A stretch of DNA of 64,000 nt from NCBI GenBank assembly GCA_002335605.1, contig BEDY01000009.1, positions 496,001 through 560,000 of the forward strand. The letters are read 5' to 3'. This DNA comes from Prillingera fragicola. Lineage: Eukaryota > Basidiomycota > Tremellomycetes > Trichosporonales > Trichosporonaceae. Positions 1-9,902 of the stretch are shown here, piece after piece (position 1 is the first letter of the stretch; each line of letters opens with the position of its first letter). Under the pieces are notes generated by a model. It ran no database searches. It saw nothing but the letters and a program-made list of their open reading frames with translations, and had not been told where the DNA came from. The position numbers and the translations under genes were made by a program.

Positions 1-1
1 C

Positions 2-85
2 TGCGAGCAGTGCAGCGAGCTCTGGGACCGAGCCCTGCTGCGCAAGAGCATGAATGCCTGGCTGTTCGGTGTCAGTGGAAGATAG
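2..85 (+). CDS. 3' end of a gene, possibly Sfi1-like (partial)
   Basis: The window opens inside an open frame (codons from base 2) that runs 27 codons to a TAG at 83-85. The readable peptide contains the segment ALLRKSMNAW, which fits the Sfi1 centrin-binding repeat pattern (LL, three residues, a hydrophobic residue, two residues, W). Sfi1 proteins are long helical filaments of the spindle pole body or centrosome. Only one such repeat is visible, so this is a weak assignment. The true end may differ: a GT at 70 could be a donor, with further exons downstream. No domain other than this repeat can be judged. Confidence 0.3.
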   Translation, partial: CEQCSELWDRALLRKSMNAWLFGVSGR

Positions 86-957
86 GAGAGGTGAGGTGTG
101 GACGTGGCCAGGCGGGGAGTTGTGCATGGAGGCGGTGGAGGGGCACGGGGAAGGTGTCCGAGTCAACGGGCTCAGCAGAATGGGTGTAGACATGCCCGAC
201 ATGGCGAGTAGCTCCAAAGTCGTGGGAATGGGTGATGGAGAGAGTGCAACAATGAGGTTGAATTGTTGCCAGCCTAGAGAGGACGCTACTACGGCCGTCG
301 TGGCCTAATGTTGCACCCTACTCTCCAGCTCGACGCCCAGCAGCCGTATCCGCAGCTCTTGGCACTTCCCATCTCCCTGGTAAGATCACAAGCAAGGTCA
401 AGAACTTACAGGTGGAGGAGCCTCCTCCATCATGGTCTCCAGCCCAATCTCATCGCTCATCCTTTGCGAGTGGTGGTGAAGCGGGTCGTCTTCTGGCAGT
501 CCAGATTGACGCGCAGGCGGTGTTGCTTTCGTTGTAATGATCGTGGGTACCTGCTGCTTTGTCGGCGATGCAGGCATCCTGGGCGTGAGTGTGTGTGTGA
601 GGGGTAGTAATGTACAAGAAGAGTCGAGGAGACTGGGCAATGACAAGAAGTGTACGCGAGAGAGAGAGAGAGTAATGTGGGCTGTGCACCGCAGCACGGA
701 GAGAGCTGACTTTGATGCCCGTCGGGTGGCGGACACGACGCGTTGGCCGCGCCGGTGGTCCCCAGCCGGTGACACTGGGAGCAAAAAGGATATTTACTCT
801 AAGGGAATCGAATAGGTGGAGGTACTCTTCCTGGGCGTCGCGGAGGACGTTTTGAGTCTGTATCTACAATGCATGAATAAAATAGCTGTACAGTGTCCCC
901 TCTAATGCTACCTCTCGGCCTTCTGTCTCTCTGCTCTGGTCTCTGTGCGCTGAGACA
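86..957. other. Intergenic, no supported gene
   Basis: About 870 bases between the end of the leftmost gene and the stop codon of APC11. Open frames here overlap one another on both strands without splice logic or recognisable motifs. A short GA tract lies near 659-674. It probably holds the 3' ends of two transcripts; no clear terminator or regulatory site was identified. Confidence 0.5.
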
Positions 958-1702
958 CTACTCTTCAACCTCAACGGCCTCCTCGTAGTACTCCTCCTCC
1001 GGCACCTCCTCGCCCTCTTCCGCGGCCTCGCCTCCGCCATCCATAACGTCGTCCTCGTCGAAGTATTCCACCTCCTCTTCTTCCTCTTCCCGAACAGGCA
1101 TTGGGCCCGGAGCTGGTCGAGCCATCGGCGCGCCGTCGACCGTTGTTGGCAGCTTGTCTGGTTTTCGGTCCGCCGTGACTGCGACGTTGTCAGCTGTGTC
1201 TACCATTGTGCGGTGGAGGCAAGCGTGATACGCTCACGTCCCTCAGAACAGCAGCTTCCTCAAGGAAGCCACGGGTACACGTTGTGCACTGAGCGTTGCC
1301 ACAGCAGCCCAACTGCCGAACAACACGGACGACTCACCCCATGGCCGACGGTCCATCGGACACTGCTGTTTACTAGACTCTGTGTCGATCCACTTGAGCA
1401 AACAGTGCATGTGGAACACATGCGTGCACTCTCCCCAGACTGCAGCGTCAGCACCCAACCCTCACTGGAGCACACAACAAACATGACTCACTCAAAGGAC
1501 AATCATCACCTGGCACTTTACACTCTGGACAACAGCTCTCAAACGCCAAGCGGCAAATACCGCAGTCATCGTCCTCGTCTTCGTCATCGTCGTAGCCTGT
1601 GCTTGGGCCAGATTTCGCGTAGTGGTACAGCTTGTGGTCTTCCTGAGAGGTGTCCCATTTCCAGACTGCTACGGGGTGATACGCTTTGATCTTGAACTTC
1701 AT
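958..1702 (-). CDS. APC11: Anaphase-promoting complex subunit 11 (RING-H2)
   Basis: RING-H2 subunit of the APC/C ubiquitin ligase, which recruits the E2 and drives mitotic cyclin and securin destruction in the nucleus. Exons on the minus strand: 1702-1492, 1439-1338, 1178-958 (177 aa). The start [17 protein letters not shown] matches the family N-terminus. Zinc ligands follow in [23 protein letters not shown], split here by an intron, then [17 protein letters not shown] and QCPMDRRPW. Human APC11 is 84 aa. This one is longer because of an acidic insert (about residues 22-46) before the first CxxC and an acidic tail of about 70 residues. The tail begins VTADRKPD, which resembles the VVADS tail of the fission yeast protein and supports the 159-nt second intron (1179-1337). 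A shorter alternative splice (acceptor after 1289) would end the protein at 1260. Confidence 0.88.
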
Positions 1703-2121
1703 GGCGGGACGAAAGGAGTACCGATGGGTAGGTTATGAGAAAGGAGGATGTCTTGAAGGGCTAGAGAGACAGCGATGCCGCTTGAAGACGTCAGAGTCGC
1801 GCGGCGGCTGCTTGCCGAGGCGGTACGTTTGTTGTTGTTGATGTTCGAGTTCGTCGTGCGCCAGGGGCAAGAGCCGTTTGATGTTTGTCTGCAGCGATGC
1901 AATCCCTTGAAGCCTCAATACCCTCTCAATGGCCACGCTGTGTCCAGTAACGAGTGGGATTGGAAAGAAGGCCGGTTGATGAGCAAGAGTAGAATGTCAA
2001 CAACAGACGGCGGCAAAATGTCGACCTTGAATCGTCATTTCCCTCCGCCTGCCAGCTACAGACTCTTGCCTTCATCCTCTCTCTCTCCATCTCCTTTGCA
2101 TACCTCAAAACTCCATCAGTC
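1703..2121. promoter_or_regulatory. Shared upstream region of APC11 and the MED20-like gene
   Basis: A 419-base interval between two divergently transcribed genes, so both promoters must lie here. The right part (about 2040-2110) is pyrimidine-rich on the plus strand, as is usual just before start codons in these fungi. Open frames in the interval overlap on both strands and none resembles a known protein. No specific factor site was recognised. Confidence 0.5.
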
Positions 2122-3448
2122 ATGGGATACACAGTGTAAGCACACACATAGCAAGGGCAGGAGCTCACGCCAGTCTCATGCAGTGGACGCCCACAGTGCC
2201 GACGGGGCGGAATACCATCTCGGACTTGGTTCTCTCGCGCGTTCTTGAACATTACAACGTAGGTCCACGTCCCGCGACATCTCCCAGCTTGCTCTAGCTT
2301 GTTATTCTGGATCCCAATAACTATACAAAGCACCACTGACGCTTCAGATCACCCACCCCCTTCGCTCAACGATACAATTCCGCACCTTCCGCGCAACCTT
2401 CCCCCAACTCCATGATGGATCGCAATACATTCCCCCACACGGCGGTGCCGACTCTAGCTCATCACCAACACGAATCCTCACGACCATTACCTATTCGCAA
2501 CCTATTCCCCCTGTGCGCGATGTCCCCGTGCCGCAGGGCGCGCGGGATGACGTGACGTACTTGTTCTTGGAGGACCGGGGGGTGCCTGTCGCTGTCAAGC
2601 CTGTGGAGGGGGCGAAGGAAGGGGAGAAGGCTAAGGACACGAAGGATGGGAAGGAAGACAAGCCTGAGGAGAAGAAGGAGGGAGATAAGGACAAGGTCGA
2701 GGAGAAGAAGGATGGCGACAAGGCCGATGCCGCCAAGGACGCAACGGCGGGCAAGCCCAAGGATGCCGCAGACGAGGACGACGACTTTGAGATTGTCGAG
2801 ATGCCCAAAGACCCCGCAGCGACTGAGGACGTGGTGATGTCGGACGCGACAAAGGACGCCGAGCCGAAGGACGCCGACGCACCCGCACCCGCCGCCGCCA
2901 CCGCACCAGCACCAGCACCAACACCACGCGCCCCGCAGCGCTACAAGACCCTTGCCGTCCGCCCCGCGACCCTAGTGATGCCAACTCTACATAACCTCCT
3001 CTCGCAGTTTGTGCTAGGAATGTCCAAGTCGGCGCGCGCAGCGAGCGCAACGACCGCGCAGCCCGCGCAACCCACGCCGCTGCAAGGGACTCCGCTGGTG
3101 CTCCAGTCCCTCGCCTTTCCACCAACCCCCCACCCGCAGCCAGCCTTGACGCTGGCGGTGCACATCCTGCCCAACGCGGCCGCGCAGACAATCTTCCTCG
3201 AGGGGGAATGGGAGGGCGCGGCCCCGGAGGCCGCTGGGCCTGTGCTGCGCGAGTTTCTGCTCGGCTGCGTGCCCGACGGCGTCAAGGGCGACGCAAGGTT
3301 TTGGACCTGGGAGAACGACGGGTTTGGGTCGGGTGGTGGCGGCGAGGGCGGTGAGGCCGTTGGTGGCGAGGGGTGGAGTGGAGTCGAGAAGACTCGGCGG
3401 ATGACTAGTCTTCTTGCTAGGGCTTTGCGGGAGAGTGCCTTTATTTAG
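2122..3448 (+). CDS. Mediator subunit 20-like protein
   Basis: Tentatively Mediator head-module subunit 20 (Srb2), which helps link activators to RNA polymerase II. Exons 2122-2135, 2174-2258, 2348-3448 give 399 aa. The N-terminus MGYTVLMQWTP followed by a helix (SDLVLSRVLEHYN) resembles the opening strand and helix of the MED20 fold. The C-terminal third (ALTLAVHILP... and PVLREFLLGCVP) resembles the second half. In between lies a lysine, glutamate and aspartate-rich linker (about residues 97-205) and an alanine/proline stretch, which makes this protein much longer than yeast MED20 (about 210 aa). Exon 1 is only 14 nt and intron 1 only 38 nt; an alternative donor and acceptor would give MGYT-WTP. 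The family call rests on weak similarity. It converges with the importin gene 95 bases downstream. Confidence 0.5.
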
Positions 3449-3543
3449 AGTATTTACATGCAGCAGCATTTTGTGGTGGGTGGTAATGGTTGGTATGGTG
3501 CATAATGCTAGGTAAACATAATCTACTGCCCCGCTCTATCCCT

Positions 3544-6500
3544 CTACACAGCCGTGGCATTACCATACGTCGTGTTGGCCAGTCCTCGAGAAACAAGTGC
3601 AAACTCGTGCAACGCCTCGCGCATCTTGCGCGTCGTCCGACTCCGGATGACAACGCCCTTGAGCCTCGCTTTCGACTCGGACGTGGCACGAGGGTCGGGA
3701 AAGTTTGGCACGGCCAAGACACGGTCGAGCCAGTTGGAGATTTCAGGCCCAGGGACGCGGGTGACGAGGGCCGCGAGCAGCTCGGCGAGGTTGGGAATCA
3801 CGCTGCGCGGTCCCTCGGCGCCTGCCGATAGCAGCAATGCGCTGAGGATCTGCGGGCCGTAGACTGCAAGCAGAGGCTCAGTTGGCGTCTCGAGTGGAGA
3901 GGGGAAGCGAGTGTTGGCCAGGAGAGCGATGAAGAATTCTGCGGCGGTCTTGAGGGAGAAACGCTCTTGCGCGCCGAGACCCAGGACACCGAGTTGCATG
4001 TATGCGCGAACAACGTCGTCGTTGAGTCGCAGGAGGACACCGGGGAATCGCGAAGCCAAGGCCGAGCAAAACTTGTACCACGACTCGGCAAAGTCTGGAT
4101 TGTCAGACATGCCCGTGCTGGCGCCAAGGATACGGCCAGCAATGACTATAAGGCGGTTGGCCGCGTCGGCTACGACGTTCCAGCGTTCGGCATCTTCGAC
4201 TTCTTTTTGGGCTGCTTCGGCCTCGTTCTTGTCCTTCTTGAGCTGCAAAGGAGACGTGGCCGTGCCGATGCGGAGAGTTAGGGTAGAGGCGAGAGACATC
4301 CACAGTGCGCTTGGTGCGCGTTCGGCAGCGGCACACACGAGAGAGAGGAGGGGGAGGGGGGAGAGGGAGATGAGGGTGACGGTCGCGGAGAGTGTGGCTT
4401 GCTTGAGCAGGCTCGAGATGGCGTCCGCGACCTCGCCGTCGCCGTTCCACACACCCACAACACCGCCAATAGCCTGCTCAGCCTGCACGCGCAGGGCGGC
4501 CATGTTGGGATCGGCACGCGCGACATCGATCTCTGCCTGCTTCTTCTCGTCATTGTCCTCGAGCGTGTCAAACATGTCGTCGTCACTGGGAGAAAGACCC
4601 TTGAAGCAGGCCGTCAGCGCGTTCATGGCGTTGATGAGGGGCTCGGTGGCATTAACGGGGTCGGTCTGGCCGAGAGTCACTGCGGCGCCAAGGCGCTGCA
4701 CAATAGGGCCCAGGATGCCGAGAACAGGACCGACAGCGTCAGCAGGCTGAAGCGCCTGGATGACGGACGTGATACCCTCAACGACCTTTGTCTGCTCCTC
4801 TGGCCCCAGATCCCCAATCTTGCCGTGCAGGTCCGAAAAGGCGCCAATGTGCTGAACGAGCTTTTGGCGACAAATATCACACAATGCCTTGAGGCTGTCG
4901 GCGGCCCAAGGCGAGACAAGCCGCGAAGCCGTAAGCGAAGGGACGAGATACGACAGCACTGGCAGGAGATGCTCGGGGTGGAACTTGAACCACTCCTCGT
5001 AAGCGCGGATAAGGCAGACGACGGTGAGACGCAAACGCTCCTCGCCTGGTCCGCTGCCCTGGCGCGCGAGAAGGCGGGAGATGACCTCGTTGTTGAAGAG
5101 GAGGGGGAGAGCCCTCTCCTCGCCAAGAGGCACACCTTCGCCAGAGTAGCGAATGCAGTGGAGCGTAGCCTCGATGTCCTGCCATGGTGCCTGGGCGGCA
5201 ATCTGCTCGGTCGCAATTGGTGTGAGCGAGCCCAGCATGTCGTCGCGGAGAATGTAGTAGGCGCATACAATGACCTCGCCGGCGTCACGGCGCCAGGTGT
5301 CGAATGCCTCGCGCTCATCACGGTCTAGGCCGCCGAGACCCGAGGCGTCCTCGCCGTTACCAGGCCAGCGCACCTTGCGCCGCGTGATGTCGACAAGCTC
5401 GCGGAAGAACGACTTGGCTACGGCCCATGCTGGCGACGTCTCGTGAGGCTCTGCAAACACGTCCGAGTCCATGATCGCCTCCTGGATGAGTGGGTAGATC
5501 GCGAGGGTGAGCTCGCTTACGTTCTCGTCGACGCCGCCTGAGCCGGTCCAGCCTGTAATGCGCAGGATGGTGGTGAGAAAGGCCTGAACGTCCTGCTGGT
5601 GAAGTCGTGCGACCAGCCACTCGGACGAGTGCTCGACAAGCGCACACAACATCTTTGTAAAGGCCACAACCTCTTCAGACGGCTCGTCCTCGCAAGAGCC
5701 AAACAGCTGCTGGCCCTGTGGTCCGACAACCCACGCGAGCAAGGGCTCGGTCAAGATCTTGGTACCCTTGCCAAACTTGAATATACTTTCTGAGAGAACC
5801 TCGACAAGCGTTGACGACGCGGCGGCGAGAGGCATCAGGTTGTAGAGGTGGGGCAACAATGCTGTTAGCTCATCGGCACCAAGGCCATAGTTGATCCAGC
5901 TCTCCGCACACTTGCACGCCGCCTCTGCAGCTTTTATCCGCTCGTCTGGCGCCTGCACCCCGTGCTCGCCGGTCATGCTCTCCGTTATCGTCGTCATGAC
6001 CGCTGGCAGGTCGCTGTTGATGTGATTCCGCAGTGCTTTACGCTTGCCTTCACTAATCCCTGCGCGGCCGATCTCCTCGACACAGATTGAGCACCATTCC
6101 AATGCCCACAGGCGCATGCGGTGGCGCAGCCGGGTCTCGTCACCGAGAGAGATGCCGCCACCGCCGTATCCTGGTGTGTTGAAGCCGGAAGCAGGGACGG
6201 AGGGCGGCAATGTCGTTGCACGGGCGAGGGCGCCAGAAAGAGTCTGGAGGACTGTTTGGATGGGATTGGGAAAGTGATAGAAGGGGAGGCGGAGCATCAG
6301 GGATGAGAGCTATATTGTCAGTCACAGCGAAGATGAGAGCAGTTCTCTTGACACTTACACATCCAAAGACCTTGCGCACAACGACGCCATTGCCAGGCTG
6401 GAAAGACAATGAGCTTGCCGGTGAGACGGCATCACTCAGCGTCTCGAGGAGGAGGCCAAGAAGTGCAGGTTGCAGCGTATCAGGCAGCGACTCCCTGCAA

Positions 6501-7007
6501 TGTTAGTTCGGCTTTGCCTTTGACCTCTGCCCTCGTACACACCAATCACGCGAGATTTTGACCTGCGCCGTGTGCGCTGAGAAGAACCGCACATTGGGGT
6601 CCTGGTGTTGTCAGCAACTGTGCACCAATCGAGGATTGCTGATCTCCTCCGGAGAAGCAGCCTGTGCACTGATTTCTAGAAGGCCGTGTCTCCAGCGACC
6701 TTCATGCTGCATGCGCAAGTCGCGAGCCCCTTACTGTACACTTTCACCAAACGCACCTCGTGCTTGGCCAACCCGGCAATTAACCCCCACGCCTCTGGTC
6801 GGGCCTGCAGTTCTTGTAACCGGGTCTGGAGTTCTTTCGCCTTTTCTGTATTTGACGCTGTCGCGGGGTCAAAGAGCTGAAGAATAGTCTGGGTTGTCAA
6901 CACAAAAGCGCAAGAAGCCTCGTGTGGGAGCTTTCATCACCCGTTCAAGCACTTACCGCTGCTACCTGGTCAATGTCTGACTGAGCCAGAACCGGGAATG
7001 ACGACAT
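3544..7007 (-). CDS. Importin-13 type karyopherin-beta
   Basis: Nuclear transport receptor of the importin-beta superfamily, built of HEAT repeats that bind RanGTP and cargo at the nuclear pore. Exons: 7007-6957, 6888-6757, 6601-6543, 6494-6359, 6309-3544 (1047 aa, near the usual 950-1080). The N-terminus carries FFSAHTAQVKISRDW, the counterpart of the FGASALHIKISRYW motif of importin-13. The C-terminus ends EFALVSRGLANTTYG, matching the LLCRGLHGTDY ending of IPO13 better than the transportin-3 ending. All five exons keep phase. Introns are 48-68 nt except intron 2, which is 155 nt. The start MSSFPVLAQSD is the first ATG of a 51-nt exon. Divergent from the DAO gene, 292 bases away. Yeast relatives in this clade are Kap122 and Mtr10. 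Confidence 0.82.
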
Positions 7008-7299
7008 TCTGAGGTATTATCTGTGGGCTTGCTGCCCAGAGATGAGAGGGAAGAGCAAGAGGTGACGAGGTAGACGTGAAGGTGAGTGGCAGGAATAGTG
7101 GATTAGGGTACGTTTTGTTATTGAAACATCATCCGTCATTACAACCATGTGGAATTTGATTCCGCTTTCTATTTGGCCCACTCTGCACCCACTACTGTTC
7201 CGAGTCATGTTCGGGTGTGGAGGACATCCCGACATCCCGGAACAGATATACCATCTACGGTCTTTGTTCTCCTTCTCGTTCACTCTCACTCACTCAAAA
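7008..7299. promoter_or_regulatory. Divergent promoter, importin-13 / DAO gene
   Basis: A 292-base gap between two genes read away from each other. The last 40 bases before the DAO start are pyrimidine-rich (CTCACTCACTC run), typical of a 5' leader. The frame of the DAO gene is open upstream to 7147, so a longer N-terminus is formally possible, but that extension lacks the sharp start of a Rossmann strand. Confidence 0.5.
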
Positions 7300-8565
7300 A
7301 TGACCACAGACATCATCATTGTCGGAGCAGGCATCGCAGGCAGCACACTCGCTTCCCTCGTCGCCCCTCACGCCAGCGTAGCCCTCGTCGACAGGGATGT
7401 TGCCGGTCTCCCAGGCAGCACTGGTCATGCCCCCGGGTTTGTAGGCCAGCTCAACACGCTTCCAACCCTTACCGAGCTCGCAGGCAGGTCCATCAAGCAA
7501 TACGCCAGCATCCCTAACGGCTTTGCCAACGTCGGCGGCCTGGAGGTCCACCCCGAAGGCGGCGAGCGGGCCATGCACGAGCGTGTAGCCCTCGCCAACC
7601 GGAACAACATTGCTGCTCTCCTTCTCCCTCCTCAGGCAGCGGCTGTCGTGGCTCCGGCCTTTGTGAAAGAGGCCACCGTCTCGGGCGGCGTCTTCTTCCC
7701 TACCGATGGCACAGCCAACGCCCGTGCCATCGCACACCATGGCCAGGCTACAGCAAAGGCAGCAGGCGCAACGCTCCTCGACGCTGACGTGACGGCCATC
7801 ACAAAGACCGAGTCAGGCTACACCGTCACCACCTCCACTGGCGAGCTCACCGCCAAGCACGTAGTTCTCTGCACAGGCATCTGGGCCGGGACATTGGCCC
7901 CCTCACTCGCGCACGCCTGCGTCTCGGTCTCACACCCCTACGTCTACTCGGCGCCGCACGAGACACCCCGCCAGCGTCCCTCGCCCTTTGTGCGCTTCCC
8001 AGCACAGTCGGCCTACGTACGCGACCACGGAAAGCGCGACGGTCTGGGCAGCTACAACCATGACCCACTCCACGTCCTCGCGAGCGCTACGGCAGAGATG
8101 AAGACGGCTTTTGGCGAGTGGGAGCCGTCATTCAAGAGCCCTATTGACGCAACTATCGCCCTCCTGCCCCGCGAGACTGCTGCGGGCTTCAAGTACCCTC
8201 CCTACGCCACCCCTGCTCCCAGCGAGGTTGCCGGCGTGTGGGACGGCGAGGACGCGTTTGGCTTCAACGGCCTGTTCAGCGTCACGCCCGACGGGTTGCC
8301 CCTCATCGGCCGTTTGGAAGGTGACGGAGCCGAGGCGGGTCTCTGGGCAGGTGTCGGCGTGTGGGTCACGCACGCCGGTGGAGCTGCGGGTGTGCTCGCC
8401 GACTCGATCCTGGCGGCGCTGGGGACGAAGGAGGTCGTTGCTGCTGACGAGGGGTTGAGGGCTGCGATTGATCCCAAGCGCTTTGACGGCAGCGACAAGG
8501 AGGCGAGCGTCAAGGAGGCGTTGGGACGGTACAACAATATTTACAACAAGAAGACGGACGAGTAG
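7300..8565 (+). CDS. DAO-family FAD oxidoreductase (dimethylglycine oxidase-like FAD module)
   Basis: Single-exon flavoenzyme of 421 aa. The start at 7300 puts the dinucleotide-binding strand at the N-terminus: DIIIVGAGIAGSTLA contains GxGxxG at residues 10-15. The segment GSTGHAPGFVGQ resembles the flavin-contacting loop of dimethylglycine oxidase and sarcosine dehydrogenase. VVLCTGIWAG (mid-protein) and the C-terminal PDGLPLIG...THAGGAAG close the FAD domain. In that family the FAD module is normally fused to folate-binding aminomethyltransferase domains (about 800-850 aa in total). Here only the FAD half is present and the reading frame ends cleanly, so it is a stand-alone amine oxidase or dehydrogenase. 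The likely substrate is a secondary or tertiary amine such as an N-methylated glycine; this is inferred from family. No targeting signal was recognised. Confidence 0.75.
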   Translation: MTTDIIIVGAGIAGSTLASLVAPHASVALVDRDVAGLPGSTGHAPGFVGQLNTLPTLTELAGRSIKQYASIPNGFANVGGLEVHPEGGERAMHERVALANRNNIAALLLPPQAAAVVAPAFVKEATVSGGVFFPTDGTANARAIAHHGQATAKAAGATLLDADVTAITKTESGYTVTTSTGELTAKHVVLCTGIWAGTLAPSLAHACVSVSHPYVYSAPHETPRQRPSPFVRFPAQSAYVRDHGKRDGLGSYNHDPLHVLASATAEMKTAFGEWEPSFKSPIDATIALLPRETAAGFKYPPYATPAPSEVAGVWDGEDAFGFNGLFSVTPDGLPLIGRLEGDGAEAGLWAGVGVWVTHAGGAAGVLADSILAALGTKEVVAADEGLRAAIDPKRFDGSDKEASVKEALGRYNNIYNKKTDE

Positions 8566-8616
8566 ATGGATAGATGTTCATTTGGGGATTATGCACTACT
8601 GCTCTACATGTTTTGT

Positions 8617-9650
8617 CTACAAGTTCTTAACCCCCCGCTCCTCCCGTCCTTCTGGGACAACAGCCTCCTCCCGTCCAGCCACGCCGCGTCCAACGACCCG
8701 CACAGCGTTCTCCATGACGGGCACCTCCACGCCGAGCACGCCTGCAAGCTGCTGAACATCAAGCCCAGCCAGCTCCTCCCTTATGCCCGCGGCCTCGGCC
8801 TCGGGCAGGGCCGGGTATGGGTCGCGTTTGGCCTCGGCATTGGGATCGGGGAAGAGTGGGTGCGTGAATGCCCAGCTGCGCTGAGCGGCGAGGACGGCTA
8901 CGGCGCTGGCAAAGGCCTTAAGTGCGGTGACCTCCGTGTCGCTCAGCGGCGACGGCGAGGTCGGGTGGGCGATCACGTTTTGTAGCTGGACAGACAACGA
9001 GGCGAGGACAGGATACATGACTCCCCGTGCGGTAGTGATCAAGAGCGGCCGCGTAGCGTCTGTACTCGTCAGTCTCCCCTGGAAGTCGCTTGGAAGCATA
9101 ACTCACCCCTCCAGCGCCCGGCAGCCGCAAACGCCTCGGCGCTCGCGACGGCCATCCCCGGCTGACTCTTCCAGTCCCCACTACAAGCCTCGGCAACACG
9201 CACGCCGCCCGCGGTATCCCCCGCCCGGGCCGCCGCGCAGAGGGCGGTGGAGAGCATCTCCCGCGGGAGCGAGGATAGGGGTTTGGGCGGCGCGCACGCG
9301 AGAATGTCCGCCAGTGCGCGCGCGGCGGCGCTCGGCGTGGACCATGGTTGGGCGCGGGAGGTTGAGGCGAATTCGGTGCGTTGGCGGTCTTCCTTGCTTG
9401 GTCCTGCGACTGTGTCGATGTTGAGAAACCACTGGGTCGTCAGTGCTGGCCTGGTTTAGAAAGGAGGACGTACACCCCGCTCGGTAAAGGCGTGTTCACG
9501 CTTGTACTCGCTCTTGCCCCTCTGGACTGCCTCTGCGATACGCTTCTCGCGTGCTGCGGACGCTGTGGATTTGGCTTCATGTGCTGCCTGCGTGTGTGGG
9601 TCTGGGGTCGAGGCGTGCGCTGCCAACGGCAGGGGGAGAGGTGGGCTCAT
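8617..9650 (-). CDS. Unrecognised protein, 314 aa, three exons
   Basis: Exons 9650-9474, 9431-9107, 9059-8617, with introns of 42 and 47 nt and consistent phase. The N-terminal 60 residues are rich in alanine, lysine and glutamate and probably helical (MSPPLPLPLAAHAST start). The middle (WFLNIDTV onward, then repeated short alanine-rich helices ending EAFAAAGRW) looks like an all-helical repeat fold, perhaps TPR-like. The C-terminal part has two longer helices and a glutamate/arginine tail ending GVKNL. No catalytic motif, signal peptide or membrane segment is visible. I do not recognise the family. The gene converges with the DAO gene (51 bases apart) and lies head-to-tail behind the HMG-box gene. 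Confidence 0.65.
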
Positions 9651-9902
9651 TGTGGTGGTGTGGGTGGAGGTGACTAGAGTTGGTCAACTTTTCGTGTTGA
9701 CATCAATAACCGCCGCCATTGCGCAGTGCTTGCAATGTCCCGAGCAACCAGAGCAACCACACTGGCGCTCGACCTCGTAGACGAATACTTCTTCTCCATC
9801 AGAAACTATTGACTCTTGTCTACCAATATCAAATAACTCGGCTCGGGCAGGATCCCGTCCTGCCCACAATTACAGCCTTCAAAAGTCCAGACTAAAACCT
9901 GT

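Noticed and set aside
1260..1288. Short last exon of APC11 ending HNVYPWLP
   Set aside because: It gives a legal splice and stop, but the longer join produces VTADRKPD, which agrees better with the fission yeast APC11 end. Kept as a possible isoform.
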